Source: Thiosulfatihalobacter marinus
Lineage (GTDB): Bacteria > Pseudomonadota > Alphaproteobacteria > Rhodobacterales > Rhodobacteraceae
Direction: 5' to 3'
DNA: 64,000 nucleotides
NCBI RefSeq assembly: GCF_016019955.1
Contig: NZ_JAECRZ010000006.1
Span: forward strand, 124,001-188,000
The stretch's first letter is position 1. Each line of letters opens with the position of its first letter. The position numbers were made by a program, and so were the translations under genes. A model generated the notes under the pieces. That model was not told the origin of the DNA. It was given only the letters and a program-made list of their open reading frames with translations, and did not search any database. Positions 27,998 through 36,628 of this stretch are shown here, in pieces.

Positions 27998-29890
27998 TCA
28001 GCCCTCTCCGACCACCGTGAGGGTTTGCGGATCGCTTTCCGGCGCTTCCACCCACCTGCGCATCGTTGCGCGCAACAGATCGGAATCGCGCGTGTCAATG
28101 GACCGGCGCAGATCCTGAACCGCGTTCGCCATCTCAAGTTCGGACCAATAATGTTCCTGGGCGCGCAAGATCTTGGGATGGGGTGTGGTCAGCATGTCGG
28201 TGCCGATCAAAAGCTCCTCGTGCATTTTCTCGCCGGGCTTCAGCCCGGTAAACAGGATCGCGACATCGCCATTCGGATTGTTTTCGTCGCGCAGCGAGTA
28301 CCCGGCGGCCATGATCATCTTCTGCGCCACGGACAGAATGGAAACGGGCTTGCCCATATCCAGCACAAACACATCCCCGCCGCGCGAAAAACTTCCCGCC
28401 AGAAGCACAAGGCGCACCGCCTCGGACACCGTCATGAAAAAACGGGTCACTTCCGGGTCGGTCACTGTTACCGGACCACCATTGCGGATCTGCTCTTCGA
28501 ACAGGGGGATCACAGAACCGGACGAGCCCAGAACATTGCCAAAGCGTACCATCGACAATTTGGTGGTCTGGCTGCGCGTTGCCAAGTCCTGAACCACCAG
28601 TTCCGCCATACGCTTTGTGCAACCCATCATGGATGTCGGGCGCACCGCCTTGTCCGTGGATACAAGGATAAACCGGTTCACACCGGCGCGGATCGATTCT
28701 TCGGCCACGATCCGTGTGCCAAAGACGTTGTTACGGGCGCCCTCGAAACAGTTGGATTCGACAATATTGACGTGTTTGTAGGCCGCCGCGTGAAACACGA
28801 CATCAATGTTGTTGGCATTGAGCGTGGCGCGCACCACGTCTGGCTGCGTAACAGACCCAAGGACCGGAACCAGCCGCGTGTTGCCCGGCACCCCCTCCAG
28901 CTCGCGCATGGTCTTGTAAAGCGCGAATTCGCAATGCTCCAGCAGGACCAGCTCGGACGGATGGCATTCCAGAAGCTGGCGGCACAGTTCAGATCCGATT
29001 GACCCGCCAGCGCCCGTCACCAGGATACGCTGATCCTGGTAGGCATGGCTTGCGGCGGGCAGATCCGCCTCAAGCGCATCCCGCCCCAGCAAACTGGTGA
29101 GTTCGACCGGGGCGATTCGTGTGGCTTCCTCTCCGCGCAGAACCATATCGGCAAATGACGGCAGGGCCAGCACCTCGCACCCGAGATTTGCCAACTTCTT
29201 GGCCAGCTTGACGCGCACGGCCTGATCCGCGGACGGCATGGCCAGAACGATCCGGTCGATCCCGATGCGACGCACAAGCATGCCAATGTCCTTGGGATCA
29301 TGCACCCGTTGCCCGGAAACCGTCAGCTTGTGCAATGCAATATTGTCATCGACAAAACAGGCCACTTCAAACTCGTCATCCGTCTGCAACGCGGCGGCAA
29401 GCTGCTGCCCGGTCTGACCGGCCCCATAGATCAGAACCCGCTTGCGTTCGCGGCCACCGGAATAGATTCGCAGCACGATCCTGCGTAGCAAGATGCGCCC
29501 GCAAATAGACAGGACAGAGAACAACAGGCTGAAGGATACGAGCGTGGCGTTCGGAATTTGCGGCGTGAATCCAAACGTCAGATTCACCAGAACACCCACA
29601 GCACAAAGCAGCGCCGCCAGTGTCATCGTGTTGACGATATCACCCATTCCGTAAGCATTCAGCTTGATCCGGTGCAGCCCGAGGAAATGAATCACGCCGG
29701 CACTGAGGGGCAGAAACATCACCAGATACCAGGAGGTTGCCCACAGTTCGCCAATCGAAACAGACCCGTTTCGGGCAAGGGCCTGCGCCCCCGCAAGAGC
29801 GACAACCACCCAGAGCAAATCCATTCCAAGAAGGATATTGCCTTTCCGGGCTCGACTCATCGAGGTGACAAGTTTGTAAAGCATCTTCAT
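27998..29890 (-). CDS. Membrane-bound nucleotide-sugar 4,6-dehydratase (FlaA1/CapD/WbpM family)
   Basis: A 630-residue polysaccharide-biosynthesis protein. Four hydrophobic segments lie within about the first 130 residues, followed by a Rossmann-like CoA-binding-type domain (VLIYGAGQTGQQLA, about 150) and a dehydratase domain with VTGAGGSIGSELCRQL near residue 288 and STDKAVRPTSMMGCTKRMAE near 390. In the last motif Met stands where classical enzymes have Tyr (Met-x3-Lys), as in WbpM. It likely makes UDP-2-acetamido-4-keto-2,6-dideoxy-hexose for a diamino- or deoxy-sugar. The ATG at 29884 is an alternative start better placed from GGGA. Convergent with the epimerase. Confidence 0.87.
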   Translation of the reverse strand: MKMLYKLVTSMSRARKGNILLGMDLLWVVVALAGAQALARNGSVSIGELWATSWYLVMFLPLSAGVIHFLGLHRIKLNAYGMGDIVNTMTLAALLCAVGVLVNLTFGFTPQIPNATLVSFSLLFSVLSICGRILLRRIVLRIYSGGRERKRVLIYGAGQTGQQLAAALQTDDEFEVACFVDDNIALHKLTVSGQRVHDPKDIGMLVRRIGIDRIVLAMPSADQAVRVKLAKKLANLGCEVLALPSFADMVLRGEEATRIAPVELTSLLGRDALEADLPAASHAYQDQRILVTGAGGSIGSELCRQLLECHPSELVLLEHCEFALYKTMRELEGVPGNTRLVPVLGSVTQPDVVRATLNANNIDVVFHAAAYKHVNIVESNCFEGARNNVFGTRIVAEESIRAGVNRFILVSTDKAVRPTSMMGCTKRMAELVVQDLATRSQTTKLSMVRFGNVLGSSGSVIPLFEEQIRNGGPVTVTDPEVTRFFMTVSEAVRLVLLAGSFSRGGDVFVLDMGKPVSILSVAQKMIMAAGYSLRDENNPNGDVAILFTGLKPGEKMHEELLIGTDMLTTPHPKILRAQEHYWSELEMANAVQDLRRSIDTRDSDLLRATMRRWVEAPESDPQTLTVVGEG

Positions 29891-30263
29891 TATTCCCGGC
29901 CGATCTTTTGCCAGAGCGCTGAAAAATTCTTTGCCTGTATCAATCGTCGATCAATAGATTATCGGTTGCCCGCCCCGAAAAGGTATATCACCGTTTCGCG
30001 ACTAAATACAGACGATCATTAAGGATTCGTGAACCTCACCAAGAATCGAGCATATTCTCGCCACGCCAGGGACCGGGCGGCGCCTGAGATAAGGGTATTT
30101 CCGCCGACAAAACCGGCGCAAACTCTCGGGAGGATCGGTGTCAGCCGGTATTGTGGGGAAATACGCAACGCATCGGACAAACTGTCCAATAACATTGAAC
30201 AATGGGTTGTCCGGCGACTCGTCTTGGCGATAGAAGTGTCCCGACGAACAAGAAGGCAAGAAA
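29891..30263. other. 373-bp intergenic region, divergent from dehydratase and export genes
   Basis: No convincing gene. It holds the promoters for both flanking genes. Seen: a near-CtrA box TTAA-N7-TGAAC at 30019-30034, and a palindrome GGACA-AAC-TGTCC at 30175-30187, about 80 bp before the export gene. No factor can be named for the palindrome. Confidence 0.5.
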
Positions 30264-31364
30264 ATGCGCGGCAGATCCTGGTCGATCCTAGCTTTGGGGA
30301 TGTTGATTTTCGTTGCCGCGTGTTCGCTGCCGCGCGGCGCGCCCACGAAATCGGAAATCACCGGGAAAAACAATGTTCCCGATGATGTAACGGTGGAGCA
30401 GGTGACGCAATCTTCCGTTGCCAAGATTCAGGCGTGGCCGTCGTCGGGGTGGCACGGGCATTATCAATGGTTCAATCGCGTTCCTGGCCCTGAATCGCGG
30501 TTGATCCGGCCCGGCGATATGATCACCCTGACCGTTTGGGACAATCAGGAAAACTCTCTGCTTTTGCCACCTCAAGATCGCAAGGTGCAGGTTCGGCCTG
30601 TCGAAGTGACAACATCCGGAACGATTTTCGTACCCTATGTAGATGAGGTGTCTGTCGGCGGGCTTACGCCGGAACAGGCCCGCGCGACAATCCAAAGTAA
30701 ACTGGCCCCTATCGCGCCTTCGGCGCAGGCGCAGGTCGAAGTCTCGTCTGGCGCCCGCAATTCGGTTGATCTGGTCTCTGGCGTCGCCAGTCCCGGCCCC
30801 ATCGCGCTGGTCAATCGGAATACGTCCATTCTTTCCATACTCGCGGCCGGGGGCGGGATATCTCCGTCGATCGAGAATCCGGTCGTCCGCCTGATGCGTG
30901 ACGGGCAAAGCTACGAAATTCCCGCGCGGACTCTTCTCAAGGATCCCGGGAAAAACGTGATTGTCAGGGGCGGCGACCAGATCATCGTCGATGAAGACGA
31001 CAGGTATTTCGTCGCCTTGGGGGCTACTGAAACCGAAAAACAGGTCTATTTCCACCAAGACACGATCACCGCTCTTGAGGCGGTTTCTATCTTGGGCGGT
31101 CTTCAGGACGCCCGCGCGAACCCCCAGGGGCTTTTGTTGCTGCGCCAGTATCCGAACTCGGCCATCCGAAGCGACGGATCGGGGCCACCCACCCAATACG
31201 TGGTCTTTTCGTTCGACCTGTCTTCGCCCGAAGGTTTGTTCGGCGCGCGCAATTTCTATGTGAACCCGAGTGATGTCGTGATGGCCACGGAATCCGCCGT
31301 GAAGCCCGCGCAGGCGCTGATCGCCCTGCTTGGCTCGCTGTTCGCGATCAACAATGTATTCTGA
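30264..31364 (+). CDS. Polysaccharide export lipoprotein (Wza/BexD-like outer-membrane auxiliary protein)
   Basis: A 366-residue OPX protein forming the outer-membrane exit of a polysaccharide exporter. A lipoprotein signal ends in VAAC (Cys at residue 20). The Poly_export domain follows from about residue 75 (RLIRPGDMITLTVWDN, then FVPYVDEVSVGGLTPEQARATI), and soluble-ligand-binding repeats (VSGVASPGPIAL, LGATETEKQVYF) cover the middle. The short form resembles BexD/VexA-type proteins that work with ABC exporters, consistent with the KpsM-like permease at 23159. Divergent from the dehydratase; galU follows 170 bp later. Confidence 0.88.
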   Translation: MRGRSWSILALGMLIFVAACSLPRGAPTKSEITGKNNVPDDVTVEQVTQSSVAKIQAWPSSGWHGHYQWFNRVPGPESRLIRPGDMITLTVWDNQENSLLLPPQDRKVQVRPVEVTTSGTIFVPYVDEVSVGGLTPEQARATIQSKLAPIAPSAQAQVEVSSGARNSVDLVSGVASPGPIALVNRNTSILSILAAGGGISPSIENPVVRLMRDGQSYEIPARTLLKDPGKNVIVRGGDQIIVDEDDRYFVALGATETEKQVYFHQDTITALEAVSILGGLQDARANPQGLLLLRQYPNSAIRSDGSGPPTQYVVFSFDLSSPEGLFGARNFYVNPSDVVMATESAVKPAQALIALLGSLFAINNVF

Positions 31365-31534
31365 CCGGGTGCTGCGCCGTTTCAATCTGCGTCGCCGGGA
31401 CGAATGACAGGCCGTTTTGGAGCACCATCGCGGTTGAGACGTTCGCAGTGCTCGGGAAGTCGAGCATGATGGCGAGTGCGTCGATTCTGGGCGGCTATCC
31501 CGGGGATTGGTCATGACGCGAAAGCAGGGATTCT

Positions 31535-32428
31535 ATGCGGACACAGGTTACTAAGGCGATTTTTCCCGTGGCCGGGCTTGGGACACGGTTTCTGCCAGCG
31601 ACAAAATCCGTACCCAAGGAAATCATGACGTTGGTGGATCGCCCCTTGATCCAGTACGCCATCGACGAGGCCAGAGAGGCCGGGATCAAGGAATTCATCT
31701 TTGTGACATCCCGAGGGAAGAGTGCGCTGGAGAATTACTTTGACCATGCGCCCGAACTGGAACGCGAGTTGCGCAAGAAAGGCAAGGATGATCTCCTTCA
31801 CACCCTGAGGCAAACCAACATGGACAGTGGCGCCATTGCCTATATCCGTCAGCACAAGGCGCTGGGCCTGGGCCATGCTGTCTGGTGTGCGCACCGGCTG
31901 ATCGCGAACGAACCATTTGCGGTTATCCTGCCCGATGACGTGATCGCGGGTGAACCGGGATGTCTCAGGCAGATGGTCGATGCATATGCGGACACTGGCG
32001 GAAGCATGGTGGCCACCATGGAAGTTGCGCCTGATCAGGCAGCCTCTTATGGGATACTTGACGTAGAGGACACCATTGGGCCACTGGTCTCGGTGAATGG
32101 AATGGTGGAAAAACCCTCTCCGGGAAGCGCACCATCCAGGTTGGCTGTCATCGGGCGCTACATTTTGGCGCCGTCGGTTCTGCGAAACCTGCGCAATCAG
32201 AAATCCGGCGCAAGCGGCGAGATTCAACTGACAGACGCGATCGCCGCAGAAATCCATCAAGGCCGAAATGTGTTTGGCTATCGCTTTGCCGGTGAACGCT
32301 ATGACTGTGGTTCAAAGGCTGGTTTCCTTCAGGCAACCGTGGCCTTCGGGCTGGGGCGCGATGACTTGCGCAAAGAACTGACCGCCTACCTCAATGAAGT
32401 GATCGCGATCCGTGGGGTTGCGCAATAG
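31535..32428 (+). CDS. galU: GalU, UTP-glucose-1-phosphate uridylyltransferase
   Basis: Makes UDP-glucose, precursor of UDP-glucuronate, UDP-galactose and many polysaccharides. The 297-residue product has the GalU nucleotide-binding start FPVAGLGTRFLPATKSVPKE, GLGHAVWCA in the active site, and LPDDVIAGEPGC with the metal-binding DD. AGGGA lies 5 bp before the ATG. It stands in the polysaccharide region and supplies the sugar donors. Confidence 0.95.
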   Translation: MRTQVTKAIFPVAGLGTRFLPATKSVPKEIMTLVDRPLIQYAIDEAREAGIKEFIFVTSRGKSALENYFDHAPELERELRKKGKDDLLHTLRQTNMDSGAIAYIRQHKALGLGHAVWCAHRLIANEPFAVILPDDVIAGEPGCLRQMVDAYADTGGSMVATMEVAPDQAASYGILDVEDTIGPLVSVNGMVEKPSPGSAPSRLAVIGRYILAPSVLRNLRNQKSGASGEIQLTDAIAAEIHQGRNVFGYRFAGERYDCGSKAGFLQATVAFGLGRDDLRKELTAYLNEVIAIRGVAQ

Positions 32429-32594
32429 GTCAGGACAAAAAGGGCACGTTCTCGACGCGATCCTGCGCAGGGGAACCGGACGTATCGGGGCACGCGGCCA
32501 GGGAATCGCACCAGGCTGGTTTCAGGCTCGACACGTGCCGAGAAAGAATTAGGCTGGGTGCCGAAACGCTCTACCCTGGACCTTATGATTGCAG

Positions 32595-33866
32595 ATGCCT
32601 GGCGATGGCACCAAAACGGCCATTACGACACGTAATCCCCCCGCGCGCCTGTTCGAGCTGACGCGGGCGTTGAGTGTCTACGGCAGGCGCCCGTCCGGGG
32701 TGGACCGGGTTTGCCTGGCCTATCTCAAGGCGTTGTGCGATGCGCCCGAGCCATGTTTTGGGCTGGCGCGCACAAGGTTGGGCTATGTGCTTCTGGATCA
32801 GGACGGGGTCGCGGGTATTCTGGCGCGCCTGGAGGGACGTATCCGTTGGGGCGCACCTGATCTTGTGTCGCGGCTGTTGCGGCAAAGGGGGGACACACGG
32901 CGCGTGACCGAGGCGGAATTGCGCCGGCACAGCATTGCGCGGGCAATTCCATCGCGGCTGGGGCAGATGCTGGCACGGCGCCTGCCGCCGGGCATCGTGT
33001 ATATCAATGTGGATCAGGCCAATTTTTCCGCAACCAAACTGCACGCCATCAAGCAGGTCCGAAACGCCAGGGTCACGCTGTTCCTGCATGATGCAATTCC
33101 GCTGGACCACCCCGAATTCCAGACACCGCAATCGGTACAGAGATTTGCCGGATACATGCAGGCAGCAGCGGACCACGGCGATCTGATCCTGACGAATTCC
33201 AACGCATCCCGGGACTCTTTGATCCGGCACTTCGCCGGCATCGGGGCGCATTTGCCAATCCGGGTGGCGCATCTGGGCGTGGACGTGGATTTTTTCCAAA
33301 ACGGCAACAATCAGGCCGCGCCAGTCGTGCCGGATCCCTACTTTCTGTGTCTCGGAACGATCGAACCGCGCAAGAATATCGGGCTCTTGCTGGATGTTTG
33401 GGAACAACTGGCGGCCCGACAAGATCCGACGGACATGCCGCATCTGGTGATCTGCGGGCGGCGCGGCTGGATGGTGGAAGACCTGTTGGCGCGGCTGGAC
33501 AGGTCGCCGCTGAAGGGGCGCGTGATCCACGAGTTCAACGATCTTGGGGACGGCGCGTTGTTTGGCCTTTTGCGCGGCGCGCGTGCTCTTCTGTTCCCCA
33601 GCCTCGCGGAAGGTTTTGGTCTGCCGCCGGCAGAGGCGGCGGTGCTTGGGGTGCCGGTGATCGCCAACGATTTGCCCGTCTTGCGCGAAATTCTGGAGGA
33701 TTATCCCATTTACGCAGACGTGACAGATAGTTATTCATGGGAAAAGGCCGTTCTGTCTTTGGTTTGGAACCACCCGCCACCAGAAGGCCGGGGCGGACAG
33801 ACCGACAAGGAATACAGCGCGCCAAGCTGGCGGGCGCATTTCAACGCGGTCTTAAGGGTGACGTGA
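32595..33866 (+). CDS. Glycosyltransferase family 4 (GT-B) protein
   Basis: A 423-residue glycosyltransferase. The C-terminal half is a GT4 domain: LCLGTIEPRKNIGLLL near residue 255 and PSLAEGFGLPPAEAAV near 334, the EX7E motif region that binds the nucleotide-sugar. The N-terminal half is divergent but has GRRPSGVDRVC, reminiscent of the acceptor-side loop of this family. The ATG at 32595 is chosen; a TTG at 32589 is in frame. A near-palindrome CTCGACACGTGCCGAG (32527-32542) lies 53 bp upstream. Sugar specificity is unknown. Confidence 0.84.
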   Translation: MPGDGTKTAITTRNPPARLFELTRALSVYGRRPSGVDRVCLAYLKALCDAPEPCFGLARTRLGYVLLDQDGVAGILARLEGRIRWGAPDLVSRLLRQRGDTRRVTEAELRRHSIARAIPSRLGQMLARRLPPGIVYINVDQANFSATKLHAIKQVRNARVTLFLHDAIPLDHPEFQTPQSVQRFAGYMQAAADHGDLILTNSNASRDSLIRHFAGIGAHLPIRVAHLGVDVDFFQNGNNQAAPVVPDPYFLCLGTIEPRKNIGLLLDVWEQLAARQDPTDMPHLVICGRRGWMVEDLLARLDRSPLKGRVIHEFNDLGDGALFGLLRGARALLFPSLAEGFGLPPAEAAVLGVPVIANDLPVLREILEDYPIYADVTDSYSWEKAVLSLVWNHPPPEGRGGQTDKEYSAPSWRAHFNAVLRVT

Positions 33867-33917
33867 TAGCCCGCAAGCCGGCTTGTCGCACGGCAGAGTG
33901 TAGGTGAAGGAAACAGG

Positions 33918-34928
33918 TTGGGCGTCTGGCAATCATATCGGCTCCGTATTAGGCGACGGGCGCGGCTGGTCCGCGCCATTCGCAAGCGCCGCGAATTGCG
34001 CAGCATTGTCGACCGCACCCACCAGATCAAACCCAACGATCTTCTGGTGTTTTCCACCCAACGCAACGAACAGATCCGCCTGCCCTATTTCCTGGAATAC
34101 TATCGGGACAAAGGTGTGAATCATTTCCTGATGGTGGACAATGACAGCACCGATGGCGCGATGGAGTACCTGGCCGAGCAGCCGGATGTATCATTGTGGC
34201 ACACACGGCATTCCTACAAGAAATCGCGGTTCGGGGTGGATTGGCTGAACTGGCTGCAATTGCGCTATGGGCACGAGCATTGGTGCCTTGTGGTCGATCC
34301 CGACGAATTCTTCATCTACCCCTTTTGCGATACACGGCCGATCACGGCGCTGACCGACTGGCTGGATGCCAGCTCGATCAAGTCCTTCAGCGCGATGCTT
34401 CTGGACATGTACCCGCGCGGACCGATCACGGAACAGCCCTACCGCGCCGGTCAGGACCCGCTGGACATTGCCTGTTGGTTTGACGCCGGCAATTACAGCA
34501 TGTCCAAGAACCCGGATTACGGAAATCTGTGGATACAGGGTGGCCCGCGGTCGCGGGTGTTTTTCCCGGAGAACCCGGAACTGGCCCCGGCGCTGAACAA
34601 GGTGCCGCTGGTGAAATGGAACCGGCGTTATGCCTATGTCAGCTCGACCCACATGCTTTTGCCGCGCGGACTGAACCAGGTGTATGACGAATGGGGCGGC
34701 GAGAAGGCGTCCGGGCTGCTGTTGCACACCAAGTTTCTGGACACGTTCACCGCCAAGGCGGAAGAGGAGCTGGAGCGCAAACAGCATTATGCCGCCAGCG
34801 TCGAATACCTGGCCTATGCCAAAAGGCTGCGCGACAATCCCGAACTGTGGTGCAAATGGTCGGAGAAATACATCAACTGGCGCCAGCTTGAGATTCTGGG
34901 CCTGATGTCCAAGGGGAACTGGGCATGA
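33918..34928 (+). CDS. Glycosyltransferase family 2-like (GT92/Glyco_tranf_2_4 type) protein
   Basis: A 336-residue predicted glycosyltransferase. It has FSTQRNEQIRLPYFLEYYRDKGV, VDNDSTDGAMEYL and VVDPDEFFIYPF, the three landmark motifs of the Glyco_tranf_2_4 group, with the DxD in the last. The start appears to be TTG at 33918 (AAGGA seven bases upstream). It ends in an ATGA overlap with the next gene, so the two are translated together. Specificity is unknown. Confidence 0.78.
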   Translation: MGVWQSYRLRIRRRARLVRAIRKRRELRSIVDRTHQIKPNDLLVFSTQRNEQIRLPYFLEYYRDKGVNHFLMVDNDSTDGAMEYLAEQPDVSLWHTRHSYKKSRFGVDWLNWLQLRYGHEHWCLVVDPDEFFIYPFCDTRPITALTDWLDASSIKSFSAMLLDMYPRGPITEQPYRAGQDPLDIACWFDAGNYSMSKNPDYGNLWIQGGPRSRVFFPENPELAPALNKVPLVKWNRRYAYVSSTHMLLPRGLNQVYDEWGGEKASGLLLHTKFLDTFTAKAEEELERKQHYAASVEYLAYAKRLRDNPELWCKWSEKYINWRQLEILGLMSKGNWA

Positions 34929-36622
34929 GCGTGGGGATTCTCATGCTGGTGCACACCGCCTTTGACCGGGCCGAGCAGGTGGCGCGTCATTGGACGAAAT
35001 ATGGCTGCCCTGTGGTGATCCATGTGGATGCGGGTGTGAAACCGCGGATCTACAAGCGGTTCGTCAAGGCGTTGGGGGACGAGCCGGATGTGCGGTTCTG
35101 CAAGCGGCACCGATGTGAATGGGGAAACTGGGGGCTGGTGGCGGCGGCGCAATCGGCCGCCGAGCTGATGCTGACCGAATTTCCGAAAGTGCGGCATGTC
35201 TACCTGTCATCAGGATCCTGCCTGCCGCTGCGCCCGGTGCAGGAGTTGAAGGATTACCTGGCCGCGCGGCCGCGCACCGATTTCATCGAAAGCGCCACCA
35301 CGGCGGATGTGCCCTGGACAGTGGGCGGGCTGGATCACGAAAGGTTCACGCTGCATTTTCCGTTTTCCTGGCGCAAACAGCGCTATCTGTTCGACAAATG
35401 GGTGGATATTCAGCGGTTTCTGCGGATCAAGCGCAAGATTCCCTATGGGATCGTTCCGCATATGGGCAGCCAATGGTGGTGCCTGACGCGCCAAACCCTG
35501 TCCGCCATTCTTGAAGACCCGGAACGCAATACGTTCGACACATATTTCAAGCGGGTCTGGATCCCGGATGAAAGCTATTTCCAGACACTGGCACGGCTGT
35601 ATTCCACCAATATCGAGAGCCGGTCCCTGACCCTGTCAAAGTTCGATTTCCAGGGCAAGCCGCATATCTTCTACGACGATCACCTGCAATTGTTGCGGCG
35701 ATCCGATTGCTTTGTCGCGCGCAAGATATGGCCCAGGGCCAACCGCCTTTACGAAGGATTCCTGCGGGATCCCGAAGGCGCCATCAAGATGAGCGAGCCG
35801 AGCCCGTCCAAGATCGACCGTATTTTTGCCAAGGCGGTCGAGCGGCGGACCAAGGGGCGAACCGGGCTTTACATGCAAAGCCGCTTTCCCAACGAGGGGT
35901 GGGAAAACGGCATGACCTTTGGCCGCTATTCGGTGTTTCACGGATTCGCCGAACTTTTCGAGGATTTCGAATCCTGGCTTGGCAGGACCACAGGCGCGCA
36001 GGTGCATGGCCATGTTTTTGCGCCCGAGCGCGCCGAGTTTGCCGATGGGCAAAAGGTGATCAACGGCGCGCTCAGCGATTCCCCCAAACTGCGCGATTAC
36101 AATTCCATCGCGTTTCTGACGAACCTGATCTGGAACACACGCGGTGAACGGCAATGTTTCCAGGTGGGCCCACGCGACATTGGCACGCCGATCTGGTTCA
36201 TTGCCAAGGACCCAAATGCGCAAATTTCCATGATCAGCGGCGCCTGGGCAATTCCCCTGTTCAAATCGAACCGGAATTTCGCCGATATCCGTAAAGAGGC
36301 GGCGCGGCTGCAAAAGCTGGAAAACGAACAGTTATGGGCGCTGCGCTCGCCCTACGCCAAGGCACGGGTGCGCATCTGGACAATGGCCGAGTTCATCGAG
36401 GCGCCAATGGAGCCGTTGCAGGCCATCATTGACGAGATCGGGCCGGGCGCGCCGCGGCGGCTGGCCGAGGCGCCCCGCATGACCGATCTGGCCGGTTTCG
36501 GCCAGTTTCTGCAAAACCTCAAGAACCAGGGGATGCACCCCTATCTGATGGGCGATTTTCCCGTGGACCCGCCCGAAGCAGAACCCAAGAAGCCGCCACG
36601 CAAACCGTATCTGGTGCAGTAG
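34925..36622 (+). CDS. GT14 (core-2/I-branching-like) glycosyltransferase with long C-terminal domain
   Basis: A 565-residue protein. Residues about 1-260 resemble the Branch/GT14 domain of beta-1,6-N-acetylglucosaminyltransferases and xylosyltransferases: MLVHTAFDRAEQV, then VVIHVDAGVKP, LSSGSCLPLRP and MGSQWWCLTRQ, the last matching the G-S-x-W-W-x-L motif. Residues about 270-560 form a second domain matching my memory of DUF5928, found with GT14 domains mostly in Rhodobacterales; its function is unknown. It overlaps the preceding gene by 4 bp and precedes the sulfotransferase by 6 bp. Confidence 0.78.
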   Translation: MSVGILMLVHTAFDRAEQVARHWTKYGCPVVIHVDAGVKPRIYKRFVKALGDEPDVRFCKRHRCEWGNWGLVAAAQSAAELMLTEFPKVRHVYLSSGSCLPLRPVQELKDYLAARPRTDFIESATTADVPWTVGGLDHERFTLHFPFSWRKQRYLFDKWVDIQRFLRIKRKIPYGIVPHMGSQWWCLTRQTLSAILEDPERNTFDTYFKRVWIPDESYFQTLARLYSTNIESRSLTLSKFDFQGKPHIFYDDHLQLLRRSDCFVARKIWPRANRLYEGFLRDPEGAIKMSEPSPSKIDRIFAKAVERRTKGRTGLYMQSRFPNEGWENGMTFGRYSVFHGFAELFEDFESWLGRTTGAQVHGHVFAPERAEFADGQKVINGALSDSPKLRDYNSIAFLTNLIWNTRGERQCFQVGPRDIGTPIWFIAKDPNAQISMISGAWAIPLFKSNRNFADIRKEAARLQKLENEQLWALRSPYAKARVRIWTMAEFIEAPMEPLQAIIDEIGPGAPRRLAEAPRMTDLAGFGQFLQNLKNQGMHPYLMGDFPVDPPEAEPKKPPRKPYLVQ

Positions 36623-36628
36623 GGATCA

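Noticed and set aside
31365-31534. Possible small gene or remnant between the export lipoprotein gene and galU
   Set aside because: One frame stays open for about 50 codons and contains a 16-codon ATG-to-TGA stretch (31467-31517), but there is no good ribosome site or recognisable product. Treated as leader of galU.
32429-32594. Operator-like near-palindrome CTCGACACGTGCCGAG at 32527-32542
   Set aside because: 14 of 16 bases fit a palindrome, but a single copy in a G+C-rich region is weak evidence, so it is only mentioned with the gene.
33874-33885. Palindrome CAAGCCGGCTTG between two glycosyltransferase genes
   Set aside because: Perfect over 12 bases, but too short to form a stable hairpin with a loop and without a T-run; likely chance.
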